The position numbers were made by a program, and so were the translations under genes. Below the pieces are notes generated by a model. It had not been told where the DNA came from. It made no database searches and was given only the letters and a program-made list of their open reading frames with translations. From GCA-2701705 sp964342155 (GTDB taxonomy: Bacteria; Pseudomonadota; Gammaproteobacteria; GCA-002705445; GCA-002716945), in assembly GCA_964342155.1 (NCBI GenBank), contig CAYFEQ010000003.1, positions 1 through 64,000 of the forward strand: a stretch of 64,000 nt of DNA. Direction: 5' to 3'. How positions within the stretch are numbered: the stretch's first letter is position 1; each line of letters opens with the position of its first letter. Positions 18,447 through 25,341 of this stretch are shown here, one piece after another.

Positions 18447-18791
18447 GGGGGCGACCTGGCTTCGACGCGGGTTGCAAAACCTAAGGTGCATGTCGAGTTT
18501 TCAGTATCTCGTAAATCCACTGAAAAAACATAAACGCAGAAAATAAAACTTTTGCTCTAGCAGCCTAACGCAGCTAGCCTTATTCAGAGTAGGCTTATAT
18601 GCTCTGAATTAAGGTCATTATGATAAGACCGTGGTTTATAATCTTGTTAGTAAGCCATTAAATTTAAACAAGATAGTTATTGTGTAGGTTGTTTATCACC
18701 AGCATGATAATAAAATTAAAGATAGACTAAACATGTAGTGCTGAAGGCAGAGTGCTCTCGGACGCGGGTTCGATTCCCGCCGCCTCCACCA
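18447..18791 (+). ncRNA. ssrA: Transfer-messenger RNA (tmRNA)
   Basis: Rescues stalled ribosomes by trans-translation. The 5' end GGGGGCG pairs with CGCCTCC before the encoded A-CCA 3' end (one G-U). The T arm GCGGGTTCGATTCCCGC is complete. The internal reading frame 18536-18568 reads GCA resume codon to TAA and encodes AENKTFALAA, giving a proteolysis tag A-AENKTFALAA with the conserved ALAA end for ClpXP. It is one-piece, about 345 nt, with CCA encoded, unlike the tRNA-Val and tRNA-Asn genes here. smpB is not in the window. Confidence 0.97.
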
Positions 18792-18804
18792 ACTAATCAT
18801 AAAT

Positions 18805-18903
18805 ATGCAAAGTGCTTTCATTATGTTGTATAATGAGTGTATGGGTGAGGTAATTTTTGCTTTAACGATTGTTGGGATTGTTGTAGCTTATGCTTTTACT
18901 TAA
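18805..18903 (+). CDS. Possible small single-span membrane peptide
   Basis: An open frame of 32 codons follows tmRNA. Internal ATGs at 18823 and 18841 would give 26 or 20 aa; the shortest form is MGEVIFALTIVGIVVAYAFT, almost wholly a hydrophobic helix. A TATAAT lies at 18829-18834, so a leaderless start at ATG 18841 is conceivable. No clear Shine-Dalgarno is seen. The stop overlaps the 3' end of the opposite gene by 4 bp. I do not recognise a family; it could be chance. Confidence 0.3.
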   Translation: MQSAFIMLYNECMGEVIFALTIVGIVVAYAFT

Positions 18904-19595
18904 AAAGTATAACCTATTGTAATAACAGCATATGTCGTATCTTGATTGGAGTTTGCAGAAGCTCCCATAGCATTGTCGTTATTCATTCCCAGTTTTAGAC
19001 CTAAATCAATTTCATTAACAGTTGTCATATAAGAAATTTCATGGAATACGTACTGCCAAGCACCAGAATAAGTTCCATAAGTATAATTAAAGGAGCTCAA
19101 TGGAACAGTAACCTGAAAATGCCAATAGTCTGATGAAGGAGAAGTATCATAATCACCAACAACAACGGCATCTATAGAGAATAAATTAAAGTCAGCTCCA
19201 ACCGTTACTTCATTGTAATGCTGATCAATTCCATCGGTATATCTATATGCAGCAAGACCAACATATGTTGGGATTGATAATACCTTGAAATTATAACTTC
19301 CGTATAAACTAAGAAACCCTTCCCCTTCATTATATGATGCAGTTCCTTTTCTATCCCTTAAGTCTGCCCAACCCGTAGTTATATAAAAAGGGTCAGCTGT
19401 ATAACTTGCACTAACATGAGAAACAGAAGCTGCCTGAAATGAGCCCCTAATCCAATATTCGGACATATACCCAACATTAATAGTTATTGGGTCTGATTTA
19501 CTTATCTTATGTAGATCTTCTCCTGAAAATGCTTTTGAATTAGTTAATAACAGCAGAATAACTACCAAAGATCTATATTTAAACGAATTTCCCAT
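18900..19595 (-). CDS. TorF-like putative outer-membrane beta-barrel protein
   Basis: 231 aa with an N-terminal signal peptide (basic start, hydrophobic residues 9-18, likely cleavage after SKAFSG). The mature part consists of alternating amphipathic beta strands, rich in Y, S, T and G. It ends in IGYTF with the terminal Phe expected for BAM recognition. The stretch INVGYMSEYWIRGSFQ near residue 40 resembles the VTSDYxFRGxSQ block of the TorF/Gcw_chp family. A good Shine-Dalgarno (GGAG) precedes the ATG. The substrate cannot be inferred. It is transcribed alone. Confidence 0.7.
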   Translation of the reverse strand: MGNSFKYRSLVVILLLLTNSKAFSGEDLHKISKSDPITINVGYMSEYWIRGSFQAASVSHVSASYTADPFYITTGWADLRDRKGTASYNEGEGFLSLYGSYNFKVLSIPTYVGLAAYRYTDGIDQHYNEVTVGADFNLFSIDAVVVGDYDTSPSSDYWHFQVTVPLSSFNYTYGTYSGAWQYVFHEISYMTTVNEIDLGLKLGMNNDNAMGASANSNQDTTYAVITIGYTF

Positions 19596-19698
19596 TTCTC
19601 CGACCTACTTTTAACAGCATTTCACAATTAATGTATGTTTGCTACCTAATATGGACAAATTTAAAGAATTCTTCTAAAATTCTGTTATTGAGAACAAA

Positions 19699-20550
19699 AT
19701 GAATAAAATCAAAGAATTTAATGAGAATGGCTTTTGTATTGCAAAATCAATTATACCTGTAGCATTACATAAAGAACTGTTTCTGACATTTTATGATTTA
19801 GTAACCTCTATGGTTAATAGACATAAAGTCCAATTAGATTTTGATTTTAAAGATATAAGTGATGTGAAATATCCTGATGATATTGATCACTTAGATAAAG
19901 CTCTTTTTGCAGTATCTGATTATAAAAGAGATTTGATTGGTGAATTATACGATACAATTGCATATTGTTCTGCTTTTCTTAAGTTGGTAAGTCATCCTGA
20001 AATAGAAAATAATGCCCGAGAACTTTTGTCATTAAAAAGCCATAGCACAATTTACAGTACCACTCATCGAATCAGAATGGATGAACCAGAAGATGTCAAA
20101 AGAAGAGCTGGCTGGCACCAAGAAATTTTTCACACTTATCCAGATACAAAGTTTATACAAACATGGGCTCCAGTGATTCGAGACTCTACGGTAAATAATG
20201 GCACAATCGAAGTATGCGAACAGTCACATCTAAATGGGGTAGTTGATCAAATATGGGAAGACGAAAAAGGTGGTGGCTATGCCCATAGAATATTAGTTAA
20301 AGATAAAATAGTTCAAAAACATAAAGAGGTTCAGTTACCAATGAAAGTTGGTGATGTAATGTTTTTTGACCCACATTTAATTCATCGCTCTGGGTACAAT
20401 TCATCAAATGAAATTAGATATTCTCAGGTTGGAATGTGGAATGATTGTTCACATAAAGGTTTCAGAACACCAAAACCAGCTTTCGTTTCCAGATCAGATA
20501 GTCCAAAAGAAAACTACGATAAACACATGGCTATAATTAGGAAACAATAA
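19699..20550 (+). CDS. Phytanoyl-CoA dioxygenase (PhyH) family protein
   Basis: Non-heme Fe(II)/2-oxoglutarate oxygenase fold. Candidate iron ligands are H140 and E142 in GWHQE (the family usually has HxD, so the acid is Glu) and H229 in LIHRSGYNSS. R240 is placed to bind 2-oxoglutarate. 283 aa is normal. PhyH enzymes hydroxylate or halogenate many small molecules; the substrate here is unknown. It converges on the radical SAM gene with 3 bp between the two stops, in the most accessory-looking part of the window. Confidence 0.82.
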   Translation: MNKIKEFNENGFCIAKSIIPVALHKELFLTFYDLVTSMVNRHKVQLDFDFKDISDVKYPDDIDHLDKALFAVSDYKRDLIGELYDTIAYCSAFLKLVSHPEIENNARELLSLKSHSTIYSTTHRIRMDEPEDVKRRAGWHQEIFHTYPDTKFIQTWAPVIRDSTVNNGTIEVCEQSHLNGVVDQIWEDEKGGGYAHRILVKDKIVQKHKEVQLPMKVGDVMFFDPHLIHRSGYNSSNEIRYSQVGMWNDCSHKGFRTPKPAFVSRSDSPKENYDKHMAIIRKQ

Positions 20551-20553
20551 ATT

Positions 20554-22614
20554 TTATTCATTATCGTAGGATAGAATATGAGTTAGACAAGAGCGCGGTG
20601 TTATAAAGTCCATAGCTGCATAATAAAAATCGCTATCGCCATTCTCTCCAAATCTTTTTTGAAAACTATTTATTTGAGATGCTCTATTTTCATCTAAAAG
20701 AAAATTTACTGATTTAGTTGGCATTTTCAAATCATAAAGCGGTTTTTTAAATTTGGCTTGTCTCCATGCTATTACATCATATGAAAAGTTCATTGGTTTT
20801 TTTTCAGTGATGTTTTTTAGATCTATGCGCTCATTGTCTGCTAAATCTATAAGAGAGGCTGATAATTCTTTAGCTTCATTAGAAAGTTTATTTTTTGAAA
20901 TATCTTCAAGGTGATGTATCAAGACATCTTTGATCCAACTATCTTCTTGATAAATTAGTCTAGCTCCTAAATTTACATTAATTCTCGATGGATCACCGAC
21001 ATCATTATTATTTTTTAAATATGTTTTATGTGCTTTTTTTATAACTTCTTCACGATTATCATGTAATTCACCTTCAATTGCTGCTTTTAAGTCATCCAGA
21101 AATTTTAAATAACCATCAGACCATTCTAGATTTCTATCAGGATTAATAAACTTAAGGAAAAACTCTGATAATTGAATGCCTGAATTACGAATAAAATGAA
21201 AGAACCATTTCTGAAAGTTAAGAGAAAAAACTGCATAGTACATGAAGTTTAAATTTCTAATTTCAAGAAAGTCATCATAAGTAAAAGAATTGCAGGAAAC
21301 GACTACTTCTTCGTATTCTCCAAAGAAAGTATCATTATGTGTCCCATAATTTGTGCCAAGCTGTCTGAACTTGGTTTTAATTCCAAACTTCTCTCTTGCA
21401 TCAGGTCTATTTAGTTCTATTCCATCCATTAAGAATAGATTATGACACCAGACTTGATCAAAACCTCTTTTAACTGATCTATCTAATAATTCTACAAAGC
21501 TGTCTCTAGTATCATGCGGCATACCAAATATCAGTTCTGTTGATGTAGATATATTAAGTTCACTAGCCCAGTTTATTGCATCATCAATTTCTTCCTCTGA
21601 AACATTTCTTCTATTAATAGCTTTTAATGTTTCAGGGTTTTCTGTTTGTAACGACAATACAAGTCCACCTTGATTAATATCACCTAAAATTTCAATAACT
21701 TTTCTTGATGTTTCTTTAAATCTCTTATCATTATAAAAAAATATTTTTCTAGGGTAGCTGTAGTCTGTGCTACATTTTTTTACTGCCTCTGCTATCTCAA
21801 CATCTCTTTTTAATATTCCAAAATTTTCATCTGCTATAAACATAGTATGGTGGGGTCTATCTGCATATTTCTTTGAAACATATTTTAATTCTTCTATAAC
21901 TTGCTCAATTGGATATCCTCGCAATTTACCTCTTAGTTTTCCAGATACACAAAATGCACAAGTATACGGACAAAATCTTGATGTTTGAATTAATGGTTGA
22001 TAATCAGAATCCATAAACTCATCCATCAATCCAGAAAGATAAGGTGAACCTACGGTAGATAAATCAATACTGGTTCCAACAGCAAGACCTTGCACAACTT
22101 GATCTCCGCTTAAGAAAGAAATTCCATCAATCGAATCTTTAAAAAGGTTATCTCTATCATCAAAAATCTTTTTTATTATATTTGTAAAACCAATTTCACC
22201 CTCATTGATAATTACTGCATCAGCTTCAGGAAAAACTGTCGATAAAAATTTACGCTGCTCATTTATTTCATTATCTATGCTCGGGCCACCCAAAACGATA
22301 ACAACTTTTTTACCGTACATTTCCCTTATTTTTTTAACAACATATTGGTTTTGTGCCATATTCCAATAATAAACAGATAAGCCTATTACATCAGGAGATT
22401 TTTCTGTGGCTTTTTCAAGAAACTTGTCTACGCTTTTGAATAAAGAGATTTCAACATCTTCTCCAAACTGTTGCTTTGTGTATTGACCAATAAGCCCTAT
22501 TCCAAGTGGCGTATATCTTTCATGTAAAGTATGGCGGTTGAAATAGCAAAAATCTCCAAACATAATGTTTAGATGACGATTTCCCAGGCCTTTTAATACA
22601 TAATCTCTTTTCAT
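20554..22614 (-). CDS. B12-binding-type radical SAM protein
   Basis: The N-terminal ~200 residues form a Rossmann-like cobalamin-binding domain (GIGLIGQY, DVIGLSVYYWN, VVIVLGGPS, INEGE) without a DxHxxG motif. The radical SAM core follows with CxxxCxxC at C215, C219 and C222, then downstream Elp3/MiaB-like blocks (IADENFG, LSLQTENPETL, ELIFGMPHDT). The remaining ~250 residues are unassigned. Such proteins do methylations and rearrangements in lipid, tetrapyrrole and natural-product pathways. The reaction is not predictable here. It is convergent with the PhyH oxygenase. Confidence 0.82.
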   Translation of the reverse strand: MKRDYVLKGLGNRHLNIMFGDFCYFNRHTLHERYTPLGIGLIGQYTKQQFGEDVEISLFKSVDKFLEKATEKSPDVIGLSVYYWNMAQNQYVVKKIREMYGKKVVIVLGGPSIDNEINEQRKFLSTVFPEADAVIINEGEIGFTNIIKKIFDDRDNLFKDSIDGISFLSGDQVVQGLAVGTSIDLSTVGSPYLSGLMDEFMDSDYQPLIQTSRFCPYTCAFCVSGKLRGKLRGYPIEQVIEELKYVSKKYADRPHHTMFIADENFGILKRDVEIAEAVKKCSTDYSYPRKIFFYNDKRFKETSRKVIEILGDINQGGLVLSLQTENPETLKAINRRNVSEEEIDDAINWASELNISTSTELIFGMPHDTRDSFVELLDRSVKRGFDQVWCHNLFLMDGIELNRPDAREKFGIKTKFRQLGTNYGTHNDTFFGEYEEVVVSCNSFTYDDFLEIRNLNFMYYAVFSLNFQKWFFHFIRNSGIQLSEFFLKFINPDRNLEWSDGYLKFLDDLKAAIEGELHDNREEVIKKAHKTYLKNNNDVGDPSRINVNLGARLIYQEDSWIKDVLIHHLEDISKNKLSNEAKELSASLIDLADNERIDLKNITEKKPMNFSYDVIAWRQAKFKKPLYDLKMPTKSVNFLLDENRASQINSFQKRFGENGDSDFYYAAMDFITPRSCLTHILSYDNE

Positions 22615-22699
22615 AAGATGATTCTACCTTAACTCATTAGTGAATCAAATATATTGGCCTAAAATATACATATTTATAGCGTTGTTATAGGTGCAAAGG

Positions 22700-23338
22700 T
22701 TAGTATTGGACAACATCAGGGTCAATTATCCTCCAAATATACCAAACTGCAACAGTCCTATAAGGATGCCAATTATTTGATAATTTGATGATTTTTTTTA
22801 AATTATTTACCTTAGGAAGATCATAAAGCTTTACGGTACTATTAATAAAGCCTAAATCACCTAAAGGCAATACATTCTGTCTATTAAGCTGAAAAATTAA
22901 ATACATCTGTGCTGTCCATTCTCCTATTCCTTTAAATAAACATAATTCCTCAATTATTGATGCATCAGTAAGATATTTAAAATTATAAAAAAATTTTGGA
23001 TTTAACATTAGATGCGATGAAATTCCTTTCAGATAATTAATTTTTTGTTTAGATAGACCACAACTTTTGAGTGATTGTCTCGGTATATTATGTATATTTG
23101 AATAAGTAATTCTTTTTATTTTTCTTTTTAATTTAGAAGAAATACTAGCTGCAGCCTTGACAGAAATTTGTTGTCCTAATATTGCATTTACTAAAGTTTG
23201 AAATGGAGTGCAATTCCTTGTTAAGAAGGTTTTGCTTCCTGCTCTTGTTATTATTTTTTTTAAAATTGGATCATTTTTTTTTAGATGATTGACAGCTTTA
23301 TTCCAATAAAGTGGTTTTTCATAAAATTTATTAATCAT
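22700..23338 (-). CDS. DNA-3-methyladenine glycosylase, AlkA-like HhH-GPD
   Basis: Excises alkylated bases. The helix-hairpin-helix reads LFKGIGEWTAQM (about residues 134-145), followed by the GPD loop with the catalytic Asp at about D161 in PLGDLGF. QTLVNAILGQQISVKAA near residue 47 is the other family block. At 212 aa it lacks the N-terminal extra domain of E. coli AlkA. There is no FeS cysteine loop, which argues against EndoIII/MutY. It is monocistronic. Confidence 0.88.
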   Translation of the reverse strand: MINKFYEKPLYWNKAVNHLKKNDPILKKIITRAGSKTFLTRNCTPFQTLVNAILGQQISVKAAASISSKLKRKIKRITYSNIHNIPRQSLKSCGLSKQKINYLKGISSHLMLNPKFFYNFKYLTDASIIEELCLFKGIGEWTAQMYLIFQLNRQNVLPLGDLGFINSTVKLYDLPKVNNLKKIIKLSNNWHPYRTVAVWYIWRIIDPDVVQY

Positions 23339-23352
23339 CTATGTAAAATTGA

Positions 23353-23382
23353 AAAGAGACGCATAATTATATGCGCCTCTTT
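23353..23382 (-). terminator. Rho-independent-type hairpin after the DUF2892 gene
   Basis: Symmetrical stem: AAAGAG (23353-23358) and CGCATA (60-65), loop ATTA, then TATGCG (70-75) and CTCTTT (77-82), with one A/C mismatch. It lies between the stop of the DUF2892 gene and the start of the AlkA-like gene, both on the minus strand. A short T run follows on the minus strand. Confidence 0.65.
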
Positions 23383-23405
23383 AAAAATATAAAATATAAA
23401 ATATT

Positions 23406-23615
23406 TTATTGGGTTTTGTTTGTATTGATTCCAAATGGAAGATACATAGGGCACCATCCTAATGAACCTGTAAATATTGGAATTAATCCAATCCAAGCCC
23501 ACAATGGCATACCCATACCCATACCAACGTATAGAATTGCAATACCTGCAATTATACGAATTATGCGTTCCATTCCACCTACATTGGTAGGCATTGTTGC
23601 TGGTGTTGTACCCAT
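23406..23615 (-). CDS. DUF2892 (YgaP-type) small inner-membrane protein
   Basis: 69 aa with the family pattern NVGGMERIIRIIAG, a hydrophobic helix (about 20-38), then WIGLIPIFTGSLGWCPMY with a second helix. Stand-alone DUF2892 proteins correspond to the membrane part of the rhodanese YgaP and are common beside sulfur or Fe-S genes; here iscU lies upstream. Strong Shine-Dalgarno AAGGAG. The role is unknown. The conserved CP in the terminal loop is kept. Confidence 0.85.
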   Translation of the reverse strand: MGTTPATMPTNVGGMERIIRIIAGIAILYVGMGMGMPLWAWIGLIPIFTGSLGWCPMYLPFGINTNKTQ

Positions 23616-23650
23616 AATGTCTATCTCCTTAGAGTTAGTTACTATTTACA

Positions 23651-23676
23651 TTTATAATAGTTAAATCTATTATAAA
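23651..23676. repeat. Perfect 10-bp inverted repeat between iscU and DUF2892 gene
   Basis: TTTATAATAG (23651-23660), spacer TTAAAT, then CTATTATAAA (23667-23676). It contains TATAAT on the plus strand and its complement on the minus strand. It could be an operator or promoter of the DUF2892 gene or a weak iscU terminator. The all-AT arms make hairpin stability low, so chance cannot be excluded. Confidence 0.4.
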
Positions 23677-23708
23677 ATTCAATATCTATAAGGCTGTAAA
23701 CCTTAGCA

Positions 23709-24092
23709 TTATTTTTCTAACTTTTTCTTATAATCATCGATTGCAGCAGTGATTGCATCTTCTGCTAACACTGAACAATGGATTTTTACTGGAGGAAGAG
23801 CAAGTTCCTCAGCTATATCAGTATTCTTAATTGTTGATGCTTCTTTAAGCGATTTTCCTTTAACCCACTCAGTTAAGAGAGAGCTTGAGGCTATAGCTGA
23901 TCCACAGCCATAAGTCTTAAACTTAGCATCTTCAATTATTCCATCATCACTGACCTTAATCTGCAATTTCATTACATCTCCACATGAAGGTGCTCCTACC
24001 ATGCCTGTTCCAACATTTTTGTCGGATTTCTCAAAAGAACCAGCATTTCGAGGATTCTCATAATGATCAAGTACTTTATCGCTATATGCCAT
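23709..24092 (-). CDS. iscU: Fe-S cluster assembly scaffold IscU
   Basis: Scaffold on which [2Fe-2S] and [4Fe-4S] clusters are built. Ligands C37, D39, C63, H105 and C106 are all present, and LPPVK at 99-103 is the HscA chaperone-recognition motif. 127 aa is normal. It follows the iscR-like gene by 14 bp. The usual intervening cysteine desulfurase gene iscS is absent, as are iscA, hscBA and fdx downstream. Confidence 0.97.
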   Translation of the reverse strand: MAYSDKVLDHYENPRNAGSFEKSDKNVGTGMVGAPSCGDVMKLQIKVSDDGIIEDAKFKTYGCGSAIASSSLLTEWVKGKSLKEASTIKNTDIAEELALPPVKIHCSVLAEDAITAAIDDYKKKLEK

Positions 24093-24106
24093 TAATTTCT
24101 CCGAAT

Positions 24107-24529
24107 TTACACTACTGTTAATCTTCTATCTACATCATCAAGCTTAGGAGTTTCATTTACTCCTAAATCTATTAGGCTGTCCAATGTAATCGTACTAAGA
24201 TAGCCAAATAATTTGTCACTAAATTTTTTCCAAATTACTTCATCCAGTCTATCAGGGCTATGTTGACGATTCGAGACATTTATCGCTGAAAGTATTTGAG
24301 CAATGTTAATATCATTGGCTTTCATTGATAAAGTATAACCGCCACCCGGCCCTCTTACTCCTTTTACTAAATTTCCTTTACGTAAAAGAGCAAATAACTG
24401 TTCAAGATAAGAGAGTGAAATCCCTTGGTGCCTTGAAAGTTCTATTAAAGTTCTAGGCTTATTTTTGTCATTTAAAGCCAGATTTATCATTGCTTTTAAA
24501 GCATGCTGTTCCTTTGCTGATAATTTCAT
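24107..24529 (-). CDS. iscR: IscR-like Rrf2 regulator without cluster cysteines
   Basis: 140 aa. The winged helix is strongly IscR-like: GISLSYLEQLFALLRK (about residues 36-51) and VRGPGGGYTLS (58-68). In E. coli IscR, C92, C98 and C104 plus H107 hold a [2Fe-2S] cluster. Here that stretch is shortened to NVSNRQHSPDRLDE and has no cysteine at all; the whole protein has none. It would act as an apo-form regulator or sense something else. It is first in a two-gene unit with iscU. A palindrome like an IscR type-1 site lies 19 bp upstream (24548-24572). Confidence 0.88.
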   Translation of the reverse strand: MKLSAKEQHALKAMINLALNDKNKPRTLIELSRHQGISLSYLEQLFALLRKGNLVKGVRGPGGGYTLSMKANDINIAQILSAINVSNRQHSPDRLDEVIWKKFSDKLFGYLSTITLDSLIDLGVNETPKLDDVDRRLTVV

Positions 24530-24547
24530 TATACATCTCCGATATAT

Positions 24548-24572
24548 ATACTTGATAATAATACTAAGGTAT
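24548..24572 (-). promoter_or_regulatory. IscR type-1-like operator
   Basis: On the minus strand the 25-mer starts ATACCTTAGTAT, with centre T and end ATCAAGTAT. Compared by eye with the E. coli type-1 consensus ATASYYGACTRwwwYAGTCRRSTAT as I recall it, about 21 of 25 positions agree. It lies just upstream of the iscR Shine-Dalgarno (CGGAGATG), fitting autoregulation. Confidence 0.6.
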
Positions 24573-24626
24573 TTGGTTCAATTTTACAAGTTTATTAGGT
24601 TTTTTGAGTTGCAGGCTAATCAATAA

Positions 24627-25043
24627 CTATTGTATATCATTGATATTTAACGTTTTTTTATTAAATAGATTCAGCCAGAGAAAGATATCTACATTGGTTT
24701 TTATTTTATCTCCAAGAGAACTTTCAAACTCTTTTGACTGTTTGAGAGTTTTTGCTTCCAATAATTTAGCATCATTATAAAGCGTAAAAATAAGATGCGG
24801 CTTAATATGATATTCCCTCAGACAAGATGTATTATTAGTAAACTTATAATACAACTTGAAAATAGATGTATATTTAGATATTGAGATAGGTTCGTACTGA
24901 AGTACTTGCTTATGTAGAATAAAAGTTGAAAGTTTTTTACTACGGAAATTAAAGCTAAAAAGCTTATTAATCAATTGATAATTAAATTCATAAATTTTCA
25001 TCAAATGATTGAAGTTAATCAAATTGTAGTGCCTTTTGTTCAT
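24627..25043 (-). CDS. DUF1249 (YqiB-like) protein
   Basis: The frame is open to 25181, but that would place its start inside the divergent infA coding region. ATG 25043 (MNKRHYNLINF) has a purine-rich leader and gives 138 aa, close to YqiB. Family features are NHLMKIYEFNYQLINKLF near the start, PHLIFTLYNDAKLLEA in the middle and DKIKTNVDIFLWL near the end. Function is unknown. It is lysine/asparagine-rich like the rest of the genome. Confidence 0.72.
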   Translation of the reverse strand: MNKRHYNLINFNHLMKIYEFNYQLINKLFSFNFRSKKLSTFILHKQVLQYEPISISKYTSIFKLYYKFTNNTSCLREYHIKPHLIFTLYNDAKLLEAKTLKQSKEFESSLGDKIKTNVDIFLWLNLFNKKTLNINDIQ

Positions 25044-25120
25044 TTTCTTTCTTCTTATTTTCATGCAATAATAGTTTTTTGTAATTAAACTATATTTAAA
25101 TTTACAACTAAAAATTTGAT

Positions 25121-25339
25121 ATGTCAAAAAGCGAACAAATAGAAATGGCTGGTAAGGTAATTGAAACATTGCCAAATACAATGTTTAGAGTGGAACTAGA
25201 AAATGGGCATGTTGTTACAGCTCATATATCTGGAAAAATAAGAAAACACTATATACGTATATTGAAAGGAGATAAAGTTATGGTCGCTCTTACTCCCTAT
25301 GATCTTTCTAAAGGAAGAATTATTTTTAGAGATAAATAA
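25121..25339 (+). CDS. infA: Translation initiation factor IF-1
   Basis: 72 aa S1-like OB fold with MAGKVIETLPNTMFRVELENGH and the conserved HISGKIRKHYIRIL...GDKVMVALTPYDLSKGRI. Stands alone between a divergent DUF1249 gene and convergent icd (2 bp gap between stops). Confidence 0.97.
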   Translation: MSKSEQIEMAGKVIETLPNTMFRVELENGHVVTAHISGKIRKHYIRILKGDKVMVALTPYDLSKGRIIFRDK

Positions 25340-25341
25340 CT

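Noticed and set aside
18900..22614. Phage or transposon remnants in the accessory stretch
   Set aside because: No transposase, integrase, terminal inverted repeats or target duplications were seen.
18447..22660. Integrated island at the tmRNA 3' end
   Set aside because: tmRNA is a classic integration site and the next genes look accessory, but I found no direct repeat of the 3' end downstream and no integrase gene.
23371..23664. 97 aa plus-strand frame over the DUF2892 gene
   Set aside because: Shadow of the minus-strand DUF2892 gene, which has a strong Shine-Dalgarno and clear family pattern; the opposite frame also runs through the hairpin region.
24627..25181. 184 aa form of the DUF1249 protein
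   Set aside because: The extra N-terminal residues would be encoded within divergent infA and its leader and have no family similarity; start moved to 25043.
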